Below are positions 36,100 to 43,445 of a stretch of 64,000 nucleotides of DNA, piece after piece. The notes under the pieces were generated by a model. The model was not told where the DNA came from, did no database searches, and saw nothing but the letters and a program-made list of their open reading frames with translations. The stretch lies in NCBI GenBank assembly GCA_024275315.1, contig JAJRZK010000029.1:1-64000 (forward strand), given 5' to 3'. The translations under genes and the position numbers were made by a program. Positions within the stretch are counted from its first letter, which is position 1. Each line of letters begins with the position of its first letter. The DNA is from Nitrospirota bacterium. Its GTDB lineage: Bacteria; Nitrospinota_A; UBA7883.

Positions 36100-36603
36100 A
36101 TGTATATTAATTCAGAAAACGGTTTTCAAGTAGGCTCTAAAGTAATTTACCCAAACCATGGGCTCGGAGTAATTGAAAAGATAGAAAACCGTAAAATCTC
36201 CGGGACAGCGGCTGCGTTCTATATAATCCGGATACAAAAAAACGGCATGACCATCATGGCGCCCATCAATTCGGCGGTATGCGTGGGAATGAGGCAGATC
36301 ATATCAAAACGGGATGTCCCCAAAATAATCAAAATCCTGGAAAACGGCGGCGTGGACAGCTACGAGCCGAACTGGAACAAAAGACAGAAAATATACCAGG
36401 AAAAAATAAAAACCGGCTCCCTGTTCGAGGTGGCCTCGGTTTACAGGACGCTGTTCCTCCTCAAGGAATCCAAAGGCCTGTCTTTTGTCGAGCAGCAGGT
36501 GTTTGAAAACGCCCATCACCTGGTAATAAGCGAGCTTGCCGAAGCCAAGGGTATCGGCCAGGATAAAGCGGTCAAGCTTGTCGATAAAGCTGTGTCAAAC
36601 TAA
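36100..36603 (+). CDS. CarD/CdnL family transcription regulator
   Basis: This 167-residue protein has an N-terminal CarD/TRCF-RID domain that binds the RNA polymerase beta subunit (FQVGSKVIYPNHGLGVIEKI, residues about 6-25) and a helical C-terminal domain that contacts promoter DNA. CdnL proteins stabilise open complexes, especially at rRNA promoters. The ATG at 36100 is chosen over upstream in-frame codons because it begins at the conserved domain and has AGGTG in range. A perfect 7-bp inverted repeat (TAATCGC/GCGATTA, 36601-36627, 20-bp repeat spacing) straddles the stop codon, just before the crp gene. Confidence 0.9.
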   Translation: MYINSENGFQVGSKVIYPNHGLGVIEKIENRKISGTAAAFYIIRIQKNGMTIMAPINSAVCVGMRQIISKRDVPKIIKILENGGVDSYEPNWNKRQKIYQEKIKTGSLFEVASVYRTLFLLKESKGLSFVEQQVFENAHHLVISELAEAKGIGQDKAVKLVDKAVSN

Positions 36604-36665
36604 TCGCCCCTTCTAACAATGCGATTACGCTCATCGCCGGACGTTCATTATCTTTTATAACCCCG

Positions 36666-37349
36666 ATGAGTGACATCGCCCAGTTAAGGACAATCGACGT
36701 TTTCTCCGGCCTGACCGACAGGGATATCGAGGACGCCTTCCGCTCATTTGCGCCGGTATACCTGGAAAAGGGAGCCCACCTTTTTTACCGCAACGATAAA
36801 AGCACAGGTATTTACCTGGTCGCCAAAGGATCGTTGCAGGTCATCATAGACAACGACGCCCAAAAAGAGATTATCGTCTATACCGTTCCCACGGGGGATG
36901 TCATAGGCGAAATGACATTGTTTAACGACGCCGAGAGGACCGCCACGGCGGTGGCTCTGGAGGGGTGCCGTCTGTTCAAGATGAAAAACTCCAGGTTCCT
37001 AGAGCTTATGGGCAAATATCCGGTAATCGCCGTCAACCTGGCCAGAATCCTGATCGACCGGCTCCACGCGGCCAACGCGATGATCGAAAGGCTGGGAACG
37101 ATGGACGGTAGCGAACGGCTCATCCATTTCCTCAAGGCGCTGATCATGAGAGAGGGAACTGACACGGGTGAATGGTATCACCTGCAAAACAAGCCAACAT
37201 ACCTCCAGATGTCCCAGCGGCTGGGTGTGTCCGAGAAAACGATCTACAGAACTTTCCAATCACTCGCGACCTCCGGAGATATCGTTCTAAAGGGAAGATC
37301 GCTGTCTGTCAGGCGGTCGCTTTTCGACACCAGGCATATACACCTGTGA
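36666..37349 (+). CDS. Crp/Fnr-family transcription regulator
   Basis: This 227-residue protein has a cyclic-nucleotide-binding-type effector domain (about 10-125), a long dimer helix, and a winged helix (about 165-225) with PTYLQMSQRLGVSEKTIYRTF as the recognition part. There are no N-terminal Cys for an Fnr-type cluster. The phosphate-binding cassette GDVIGEMTLFNDAERTATA is close to that of cAMP- or c-di-GMP-type members. The last 19 residues fall in a 99-bp tandem duplication (37291-37488); the second copy also encodes an intact tail and stop. It lies 60 bases after the carD gene and 3 before the next ATG. Confidence 0.88.
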   Translation: MSDIAQLRTIDVFSGLTDRDIEDAFRSFAPVYLEKGAHLFYRNDKSTGIYLVAKGSLQVIIDNDAQKEIIVYTVPTGDVIGEMTLFNDAERTATAVALEGCRLFKMKNSRFLELMGKYPVIAVNLARILIDRLHAANAMIERLGTMDGSERLIHFLKALIMREGTDTGEWYHLQNKPTYLQMSQRLGVSEKTIYRTFQSLATSGDIVLKGRSLSVRRSLFDTRHIHL

Positions 37350-37488
37350 TTATGCGCCATTACACCGTGACACTGGCGGTGTCCATGCTAGGGAAGATCG
37401 ATGTCTGTCAGGCGGTCGCTTTTCGACACCAGGCATCTGCACCTGTGATTACGTGCTATTGCACCGTGACACTGGCGGTGTCCATGCT
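37291..37488 (+). repeat. 99-bp tandem duplication across the crp end and lipoprotein start
   Basis: Copy 1 (37291-37389) and copy 2 (37390-37488) differ at only about eight positions. The unit holds the crp C-terminal codons with the stop, the junction, and the signal-peptide start of the next gene (TACACCGTGACACTGGCGGT in copy 1; TGCACC... in copy 2). Because 99 is divisible by three, the reading frame is kept. Copy 2 has ACG in place of the ATG found in copy 1. Confidence 0.92.
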
Positions 37489-37972
37489 TTTGTTATCATG
37501 CTCCGGGGGGCAGGATATGCGCCAGGCGGTCGCCGATAGGGTGGTGAAAAAGGCCCTGGAGATCAGGCTGGGTAAAAACGCCAGGGCGCAAGTTTCCAAA
37601 AACAGGATCGTAATTGACAAAGACGGCAGGCGATACATCGTAACCAGCCGGGAAAAGAGCCCTGAAAAATCGGGGCTGGAGGACAAACTGCCGGCAATCC
37701 CCGGGGGAAAGGTTGTGAGCGCCATATACGGAATCGGCGAGGAGACTTACGCGCTCAGCGTTGACAGGGGGCTGGAGGAGGTCGAGAAGTTCTACGCCGA
37801 AACGCTCCCGGAGGCCGGATTCGCCCGGGTGAGCGTCCTGGAGGGAACCGGCCAGTTCTACGGAAAGTGGACAAACACAAAGTCAGGCGCGGGGCTTTCC
37901 GTCTACGCTTTCAGCGACAAAGGAAAATCGAGGGTTTTCCTGGTCAGGCGCCCCACCGCAACCCCGGGTTAG
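37352..37972 (+). CDS. Small lipoprotein with a duplicated leader region
   Basis: I do not recognise this lipoprotein by name. From ATG 37352 it has 206 residues: a first signal-like copy (MRHYTVTLAVSML), 20-odd residues of antisense-like crp-tail sequence in another frame, then a second copy (CTVTLAVSMLLLSCSGG) with the lipobox LLSC. GTG at 37445 is an alternative start that would give a normal-length signal peptide but no basic n-region. The mature part is basic and ends with a compact alpha-beta region (about 110-200; VEKFYAETLPEAGFARV) common in periplasmic lipoproteins. Lipoprotein status is clear from the lipobox; the start is not. Confidence 0.65.
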   Translation: MRHYTVTLAVSMLGKIDVCQAVAFRHQASAPVITCYCTVTLAVSMLLLSCSGGQDMRQAVADRVVKKALEIRLGKNARAQVSKNRIVIDKDGRRYIVTSREKSPEKSGLEDKLPAIPGGKVVSAIYGIGEETYALSVDRGLEEVEKFYAETLPEAGFARVSVLEGTGQFYGKWTNTKSGAGLSVYAFSDKGKSRVFLVRRPTATPG

Positions 37973-37978
37973 ACCGGG

Positions 37979-38395
37979 TCAAATCCGTGTTCCGCACTCG
38001 GAGCAGAACTTGTGGCTCTTTTGGATAGACGCGCCGCATTCATGGCAAAAGATGGTGTTTCTTTTCTTCCTGGACGCGGCCGATGACCCGGAGGAAATTT
38101 CCGGAGAGGGCTGTTTTTCATAATTATCGATACGCCCGAGCAGTTCCAGAGCGTCCGATTCGAGCCCGGCTTTCATGGCTTTGTAATCGTCATCATCGAT
38201 CTTGCCGGTTTTGTAATCAAAATCCAGGTCCTTGATGGCTATATACAAAGACTCCTTCCGATACAGAAGGTCAGTGTAGCCGCTTTCGGTAATGACAGCT
38301 CCGGCGTTTGCGACCGTCCTCGCCGCAAACAGGGGATACGCCACGATGAAAAGAACAACCGTCAGCAACATCAGCTCTATAAATGTAATTATCAT
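37979..38395 (-). CDS. Membrane protein with C-terminal zinc ribbon, CcmI-like position
   Basis: This 138-residue protein has an N-terminal membrane helix (about 5-25), a helical acidic middle (about 40-95, with YRKESLYIAIKDLDFDYKTGK) and a C-terminal zinc ribbon CHECG...CSECGTRI. The YRKESLYIAIKDLDFDYKTGK part resembles the region next to the membrane in CcmI/CycH, which presents apocytochromes for haem ligation. It lies 26 bases after ccmH on the same strand. A role in cytochrome c maturation is inferred from that context. Confidence 0.65.
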   Translation of the reverse strand: MIITFIELMLLTVVLFIVAYPLFAARTVANAGAVITESGYTDLLYRKESLYIAIKDLDFDYKTGKIDDDDYKAMKAGLESDALELLGRIDNYEKQPSPEISSGSSAASRKKRNTIFCHECGASIQKSHKFCSECGTRI

Positions 38396-38421
38396 AACAA
38401 CTCTGTACCGTCGTAATTTTT

Positions 38422-38934
38422 CTATTCGAACTCTTCGAGTTCCTTTTTGAGTTTTTCCGCCAGAGCGCCATTGTCCGGCCCGGGCCGCTCCGCTGGTTCA
38501 TTATTTCGCCCGGCCGGGTGGGCTGTGGCGCCCTGTTTCGCCCACCGAGCGGCCAGCGTAGCCACCGCCACTGCGGCCAGCGCAAGGGCAAAGAAAGGCA
38601 TTGCGTAACCCACAAGGTTAAACCCCTCCTTCCTGGGAGAAGCGAGCGCGACCTCCCCGCGTTCACTGACAAACGCGGCCACGACCTCATCATACGTCTT
38701 GCCGTCCCCAACCATTTCCATGATTTTTTTCCGGGCGGGTATGGCGTAGCCGCAATCGGTATGAGGACAGCTCTTGATGGTGCTGTTGCATCCGCAAAGA
38801 CACATCAAATCCCGCGAAAGCCTGTCAAACAAGGCGGAGCCACCATCACCCGTCTCAGGTTGGCCAGCCGCTTGCGCGGGGACAAATATCCAGAGCGTCG
38901 ATAAAACCAGGACGCCGATAATCTTGAATCTCAT
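38422..38934 (-). CDS. ccmH: Cytochrome c-type biogenesis protein CcmH
   Basis: CcmH reduces the apocytochrome c thiols before haem attachment in the periplasm. From ATG 38934 the 170-residue protein has a signal peptide (cut near AQAAG), the domain with LMCLCGCNST and a nearby CPHTDCGYA, and a second membrane helix (about 113-135). The CLCGC motif replaces the classical LRCxxCQ and is common in deltaproteobacterium-like genomes. It follows the Ser/Thr kinase gene on the same strand by about 60 bases. CcmF, CcmE and the other ccm genes are not in the window. Confidence 0.85.
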   Translation of the reverse strand: MRFKIIGVLVLSTLWIFVPAQAAGQPETGDGGSALFDRLSRDLMCLCGCNSTIKSCPHTDCGYAIPARKKIMEMVGDGKTYDEVVAAFVSERGEVALASPRKEGFNLVGYAMPFFALALAAVAVATLAARWAKQGATAHPAGRNNEPAERPGPDNGALAEKLKKELEEFE

Positions 38935-38992
38935 AACACCACCTGAACACTTCATGGGTTCATCATATCACAGGGAGAGTTGGACAAGGAGC

Positions 38993-40666
38993 TCACTTCT
39001 CGATCCAGGACTCACCAAAATCTATCGTGGCCCAGATAACCGCGCTGGCCAAAGGCAAATAGAAATAATCCGCGCTGTCGGTGTCAAAGCCCAGGAGTGA
39101 TTCGGCGACCCCCATATAAGGCAGTAACGATGTCACAACCACAGCGGCGACCGACATCATGGCCAGCCGGGCGACAAACGCCGGATCTTTGGTCTTGATC
39201 ACGGTAGCCGCCGCGCCGAACGAAAGGAACAGGCCCATGCAAAAATAGTCCACCAGGCTGTACGACAACCATATATCGTTATCCAGAAAAAAGTCATTGA
39301 ACATTCCGGCAAGGTAGAATCCGGCGAACCCCAGGACAGCTCCCGCAACGGCGCCTATCCATCCTCCAGCCGCCCCCGAACGAAAAACGGCGGGGATTCC
39401 AAGGATGATCAATCCCGAAAGCCCTGAAGAAACCATCTCGTAGGTCCCGACAGACTCGAATTCCACAAGATCACCGCTGTTTACCAACTGTCCCGTCCAT
39501 TCCGCGACCAACCCTGATACAATCGCCACACCCAACAGTTTCAGCGGCATCTCGCCGAGCGCGTCTTTCAGCGAAAAGGTGTCGACAGCTATGTCGACGG
39601 TTTTATGCGCCGCCGATCTGGCGTTGTTGATCCTGCGTTCCATTTCCCGCTTGTCTGTCTCCAGCTGGTCGAGCTTACGCTCGATCTTGCGCCGATCACT
39701 GTCGAGCTTGCGTCTGTCATGATCGACCCGCTTTTTCATCTTCGAAACCTTGTCGCTCTCGTCTAGCCCCAGGTATTTCCCCAGCGCCACCCGCAGGGAC
39801 TGGGCGGACTGGAACCTGGCGTTAGGTTTTTTTTCTATAAGCTGGAAAATGATATTGGAAAATTCGCGGCTGACCCCTTCCAGCCGAGGGGGAATGGTAT
39901 TGATATGGTGATTGATGATTTCAGACGCGGTCCGCCCCCTGAAAGGTATGTCCCCCGCCAGCAACTCGTACATCGTAAGACCAAGAGCGTACAAATCACA
40001 CCTGTTATCCGGCTTTTCGCCTGCGAACACTTCCGGCGCGATATACGCCAGGGTGCCGGCGAGCTGGGGATGGTCGTCCGTGGCTTCAGCCAGGACCCTG
40101 GCGATGCCAAAGTCCATCAGCTTCACTTCCTTGTTGACGCTGATCATTATATTGGCGGGTTTTATGTCCCTGTGGATAATGTTCTTCTTGTGGGCGTAAT
40201 CGAGCGCGGAACAAACCATGTACGCCATCTGGGCCACGGTTTTCTCGTCCAGTTTCCTGTCCGGCCGGCGCTGGGCCATGGTGCTAAGATCCATCCCGTC
40301 CACATAATCCATCAGCAGAAAAGCGTAGTCCCCATCCTGTTCGAAATTGATGAGGCGCATGATGCAGCTATGGGTAAGCATCATCGACACCTGGGCTTCC
40401 TGTTTGAGTTTCTCGACAGCCCGGCTATCCTGGCTGACATTCCGTTTGAGCAGTTTGATGGCCACCGGCCTGTTCAACTGCAAGTCTTCACCAGCGTAGA
40501 CAACACCCATCCCCCCTTCGCCAAGCTTGGATTTTATCTTGTATCTCGACGCGAGGGTGGACCCAAGCTCCACCTCCACGTACAGGGATTTCTCCTGTTC
40601 GGAGTCAAGACTGGATGATTTGTCCAGGTCGCTGGACAGTATTTCGGTCTTGCGAGGGTCGATCAT
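38993..40666 (-). CDS. Serine/threonine protein kinase with polytopic C-terminus
   Basis: This 557-residue protein has a complete Hanks-type kinase domain (about 42-295): G-loop LGEGGMGVVY (48-57), Lys71, HRDIKP (165-170), DFG (185-187) and the APE equivalent APE at 210-212. A charged coiled coil (about 305-350) follows, then five or six hydrophobic helices (about 365-550). Most bacterial kinases have a single helix and an outer sensor; here the polytopic tail is the only sensor candidate. It lies upstream of ccmH on the same strand. Target and signal are unknown. Confidence 0.9.
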   Translation of the reverse strand: MIDPRKTEILSSDLDKSSSLDSEQEKSLYVEVELGSTLASRYKIKSKLGEGGMGVVYAGEDLQLNRPVAIKLLKRNVSQDSRAVEKLKQEAQVSMMLTHSCIMRLINFEQDGDYAFLLMDYVDGMDLSTMAQRRPDRKLDEKTVAQMAYMVCSALDYAHKKNIIHRDIKPANIMISVNKEVKLMDFGIARVLAEATDDHPQLAGTLAYIAPEVFAGEKPDNRCDLYALGLTMYELLAGDIPFRGRTASEIINHHINTIPPRLEGVSREFSNIIFQLIEKKPNARFQSAQSLRVALGKYLGLDESDKVSKMKKRVDHDRRKLDSDRRKIERKLDQLETDKREMERRINNARSAAHKTVDIAVDTFSLKDALGEMPLKLLGVAIVSGLVAEWTGQLVNSGDLVEFESVGTYEMVSSGLSGLIILGIPAVFRSGAAGGWIGAVAGAVLGFAGFYLAGMFNDFFLDNDIWLSYSLVDYFCMGLFLSFGAAATVIKTKDPAFVARLAMMSVAAVVVTSLLPYMGVAESLLGFDTDSADYFYLPLASAVIWATIDFGESWIEK

Positions 40667-40890
40667 CGATATAAACTATAACGCTGTAACAAATACACAG
40701 AATCCATCCCTTCGAACCTGGCGTGGAAATGCGCTAACGAAGGAAATTCTATTTATATCATTTTCGTTGGCTCCTGGAAAAGACAAATCAACAAAGTCTC
40801 CGACGCCGCCTGGTTCCTCCCGCGTGGTGACTTATGCCTGGATATGCGGTTTGTATAGAATGATGTTCACCAACCCGGGCGTCGTTAGGC

Positions 40891-40896
40891 TATGAT
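40891..40896 (+). promoter_or_regulatory. -10-like TATGAT directly before tsaD
   Basis: TATGAT lies 8 bases before the tsaD ATG, and the bases between (ATCCTCCT) are anti-Shine-Dalgarno-like, so no ribosome-binding site is present. As with mtaB, transcription might begin at or next to the start codon. A clear -35 at 17 bases is not seen, so this is tentative. Confidence 0.3.
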
Positions 40897-40904
40897 ATCC
40901 TCCT

Positions 40905-41957
40905 ATGAGAGAAAACATTCTGACCCTGGGGATCGAGACATCCTGCGATGAAACCGCCGTGGCGATAGTCGAAGGGAGGCATACCGTCCTTTCTTCTATT
41001 GTCTCCTCCCAGACGGCGATCCACGCCAAATATGGAGGTGTGGTCCCGGAGCTTGCGTGCAGAAGCCACCTGGAAACCATACAGCCGATGGTAAGCGAAG
41101 CCCTGGCCAAAGCGGGAGTTACGCTCGATGATATCGGGCTGGTGGCTGTCACCAGGGGTCCCGGTCTGGTGGGCGCTGTCCTGGTGGGGCTCAGTTACGC
41201 GAAATCACTGGCATGGGGCAGAGACCTTCCTCTGGTGGGTGTAAATCACCTCGAAGGACATATCATGTCCGCTTTCATACACAACCCCGGCCTGGCGACT
41301 CCATCGGTTGCGCTACTGGTGTCCGGAGGTCATACGGAGCTTTTCTGGATGGAGCGTTTCGGCGAATTGACAAGGCTTGGTGGAACCAGGGATGACGCGG
41401 CAGGAGAAGCTTTCGACAAAGGCGCAAAAATGCTCGGCCTGGGCTATCCCGGCGGACCGGTCATAGAAAAACTGGCCAGCGAAGGAATCGACAAATTCGA
41501 TATTCCTGTAGGGATGGCACGATCCAATACGCTCGATTTTTCATTTTCAGGCGTCAAGACGGCAGTAAAATACCTGGTGAACAATCTGCGAAAAAGCGAA
41601 GGAGAAATCCCGGTCAACGACGTTTGCGCATCTTTCCAGCGATCTGTTATAAAGGCGCTCGAGACAAAAACAGGGATGGCCATCGAGCGATATGGGCCCG
41701 CATCGATTATCGTGGCCGGAGGGGTCGCCTGCAACTCGGCGCTGAGAAAATCCATGCATAACCTGGGCGAACGTGAAAGAGTGGATGTTGTAATTCCACC
41801 GCCCCGTCTGTGCACCGACAACGCGGCCATGATAGCCGCCGCCGGAGCGAACCTCTACCTGAACAACCCCAAAGACAAAAAGTGGGCCGATTACCTGTCT
41901 ATGGACGCGGACCCGTCCTGGATGCCGGGGCGCCCCCTGGACGCGCCTGAGCCATGA
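40905..41957 (+). CDS. tsaD: tRNA N6-adenosine threonylcarbamoyltransferase
   Basis: TsaD transfers the threonylcarbamoyl group to A37 of ANN-decoding tRNAs, with TsaB and TsaE. This 350-residue protein shows GIETSCDETAVAIVEG (9-24), NHLEGH (114-119) with the two metal-binding histidines, SGGHTELF, and DDAAGEAFDKGAKMLGLGYPGG. The length is typical. It stands alone on the plus strand, 238 bases from the divergent kinase gene; no Shine-Dalgarno precedes its ATG. MtaB, which acts on the same nucleotide, is encoded at 30159. Confidence 0.97.
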   Translation: MRENILTLGIETSCDETAVAIVEGRHTVLSSIVSSQTAIHAKYGGVVPELACRSHLETIQPMVSEALAKAGVTLDDIGLVAVTRGPGLVGAVLVGLSYAKSLAWGRDLPLVGVNHLEGHIMSAFIHNPGLATPSVALLVSGGHTELFWMERFGELTRLGGTRDDAAGEAFDKGAKMLGLGYPGGPVIEKLASEGIDKFDIPVGMARSNTLDFSFSGVKTAVKYLVNNLRKSEGEIPVNDVCASFQRSVIKALETKTGMAIERYGPASIIVAGGVACNSALRKSMHNLGERERVDVVIPPPRLCTDNAAMIAAAGANLYLNNPKDKKWADYLSMDADPSWMPGRPLDAPEP

Positions 41958-41964
41958 TCGTCAG

Positions 41965-42705
41965 CTATTTTTTTTCATTCAGCAGAAAATCTATTACGCG
42001 GGAAAAGTAATCCACGCTCCTCGCGCCGCGAACCATCACTCCGTTCACAAAAAACGTGGGCGTGCTCTTGACCCCGACCTTTCGTCCCAGGGCGATGTCC
42101 TGGTTGATCTGTTTACCATAATCCGGCGATTTGAGACTTGAGGCGAACTTGTCCATGTCCAGGCCGAACGATGAGGCGTACTTGTCAAAAAGCTCGTTGC
42201 CACCAGACCTGCCCCATTCACCCTGCCGGGCCATCAGCATATCGTGGTATTCCCAGAATTTTCCCTGCTCCCCAGCCGCCATGGAGGCTTTTGAAGCCCC
42301 TATAGCGAGGTTATGTATTCCTGTCAGAGGAAAATGCTTGAACACGAAACGGATTTTCCCCTCGTATTTCTTTTCCAGCGTTTTCAACGTGGGGGCCGAA
42401 CGGGCGCAGTATGGGCACTGGAAGTCGCTGAATTCCACCAGCGTAATAGGCGCGTTATCCGGACCCTTGGACGGGGAGGATCCTATGGGGACTTCCACCC
42501 TGCTCTGCAAAGACTTGGTAAATTGCGCTTTTTCCAGCTCCGCTTTTTTCTTTGTGTAATAGTTCCTGAGAGATTTATCCAGCACTTCAGGGTGGTTAAG
42601 AATATATTCCTCGATGATTTTTTCCATCTGGGCCTTGTCCTGCGACCACGCCGGGGGGGCGGTTACGACAAACAGGACAGCGCACGCCGCGATCAGTTTT
42701 TTCAT
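41965..42705 (-). CDS. DsbA-family thiol-disulfide oxidoreductase
   Basis: This periplasmic thioredoxin-fold protein of about 246 residues (from ATG 42705) has a signal peptide ending near PPAWSQ, a helical N-terminal spacer, and the redox motif CPYC at about 97-100 in VEFSDFQCPYCARSAP. TPTFFVNG forms the cis-proline loop. It resembles the DsbA/DsbG-like DSBA (Com1) family that oxidises or isomerises periplasmic proteins. A TTG at 42717 is in frame but less likely. It converges on tsaD. Confidence 0.88.
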   Translation of the reverse strand: MKKLIAACAVLFVVTAPPAWSQDKAQMEKIIEEYILNHPEVLDKSLRNYYTKKKAELEKAQFTKSLQSRVEVPIGSSPSKGPDNAPITLVEFSDFQCPYCARSAPTLKTLEKKYEGKIRFVFKHFPLTGIHNLAIGASKASMAAGEQGKFWEYHDMLMARQGEWGRSGGNELFDKYASSFGLDMDKFASSLKSPDYGKQINQDIALGRKVGVKSTPTFFVNGVMVRGARSVDYFSRVIDFLLNEKK

Positions 42706-42717
42706 TTGCTTATACAA

Positions 42718-43162
42718 CCTGGACGTTCAATTGTTAGTTTACCGTATAACATTATCATGATATCGGGCCGATAATAAATATTGTTTTTCCAGGGATAAAC
42801 TCAGGATGGCGGAAAGTTATAGCTGTTGGGCCTGTTTATCCCGGTTGGCGTCAACAACGCCGGATAGCCGGGAGATTTATCACACAACTATCCCGATCAC
42901 ACGCTAAAATAGATAAGCGATTTTTTGGCTTGCTTTTCCCATAGCCGTTATTATTATTCAATTAGCGGTATTGTTTGATGACGTAGCTGTTTATGAAGCG
43001 TCAGCGCTGTCCGGCCTTGGTAGTAAAACTGATCTGCCGCTATAATGGCTGTCGTGTTCGGGATATTGTAAAGCCAGGCTCCATGCACCATCGGGCGCGA
43101 CAGGAAAAAGACAGTCACAAAACTAAAAACATGAACCTGTCCGAACCAGGGAGGTTTGAAAT
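42718..43162. other. Intergenic region with a promoter toward the small membrane-protein gene
   Basis: This 446-bp gap between divergent genes contains the promoter at 43017-43046 and a small hairpin (GGCGT/ACGCC, 42847-42861) inside a CCCGG/CCGGG frame. I see no gene, repeat or riboswitch-like consensus here. Confidence 0.5.
43017..43046 (+). promoter_or_regulatory. Sigma-70-type promoter
   Basis: TTGGTA (43017-43022) and a perfect TATAAT (43041-43046) are 18 bases apart. Transcription would start near 43053, giving a leader of about 110 nt before the gene at 43163 and possibly the following Bat genes. Confidence 0.55.
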
Positions 43163-43384
43163 ATGACAGACAAGAAACCAACAATAACCGAAAGATTTGT
43201 CGTGTGGCTGAAATACGCGGTGGCTATCACCATCGTTTTTCTGGTGGTGGGGTTCGCTATGGACATAGCGATCAACGGGTTCACGACGGAAGTGGCTCTT
43301 GAACGTCTGCTGGAGGTGGGCCTGACACAATCGATGCTTTTCGCCATGGTGGTCGCGGCTTTCATGACCTGGCCAAAAGGCTGA
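43163..43384 (+). CDS. Small membrane protein
   Basis: This 73-residue protein has two hydrophobic helices (about 17-35 and 56-70) separated by a short acidic loop. GGGAGG lies 8 bases before the ATG. It precedes batD on the same strand by 60 bases or less and may share its promoter. I recognise no family. Confidence 0.6.
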   Translation: MTDKKPTITERFVVWLKYAVAITIVFLVVGFAMDIAINGFTTEVALERLLEVGLTQSMLFAMVVAAFMTWPKG

Positions 43385-43445
43385 CCCTCGTTTGCCATCG
43401 CCGATAACATTGTCCGACCCTGAACAGCAGTCAAACTTATTCGCA

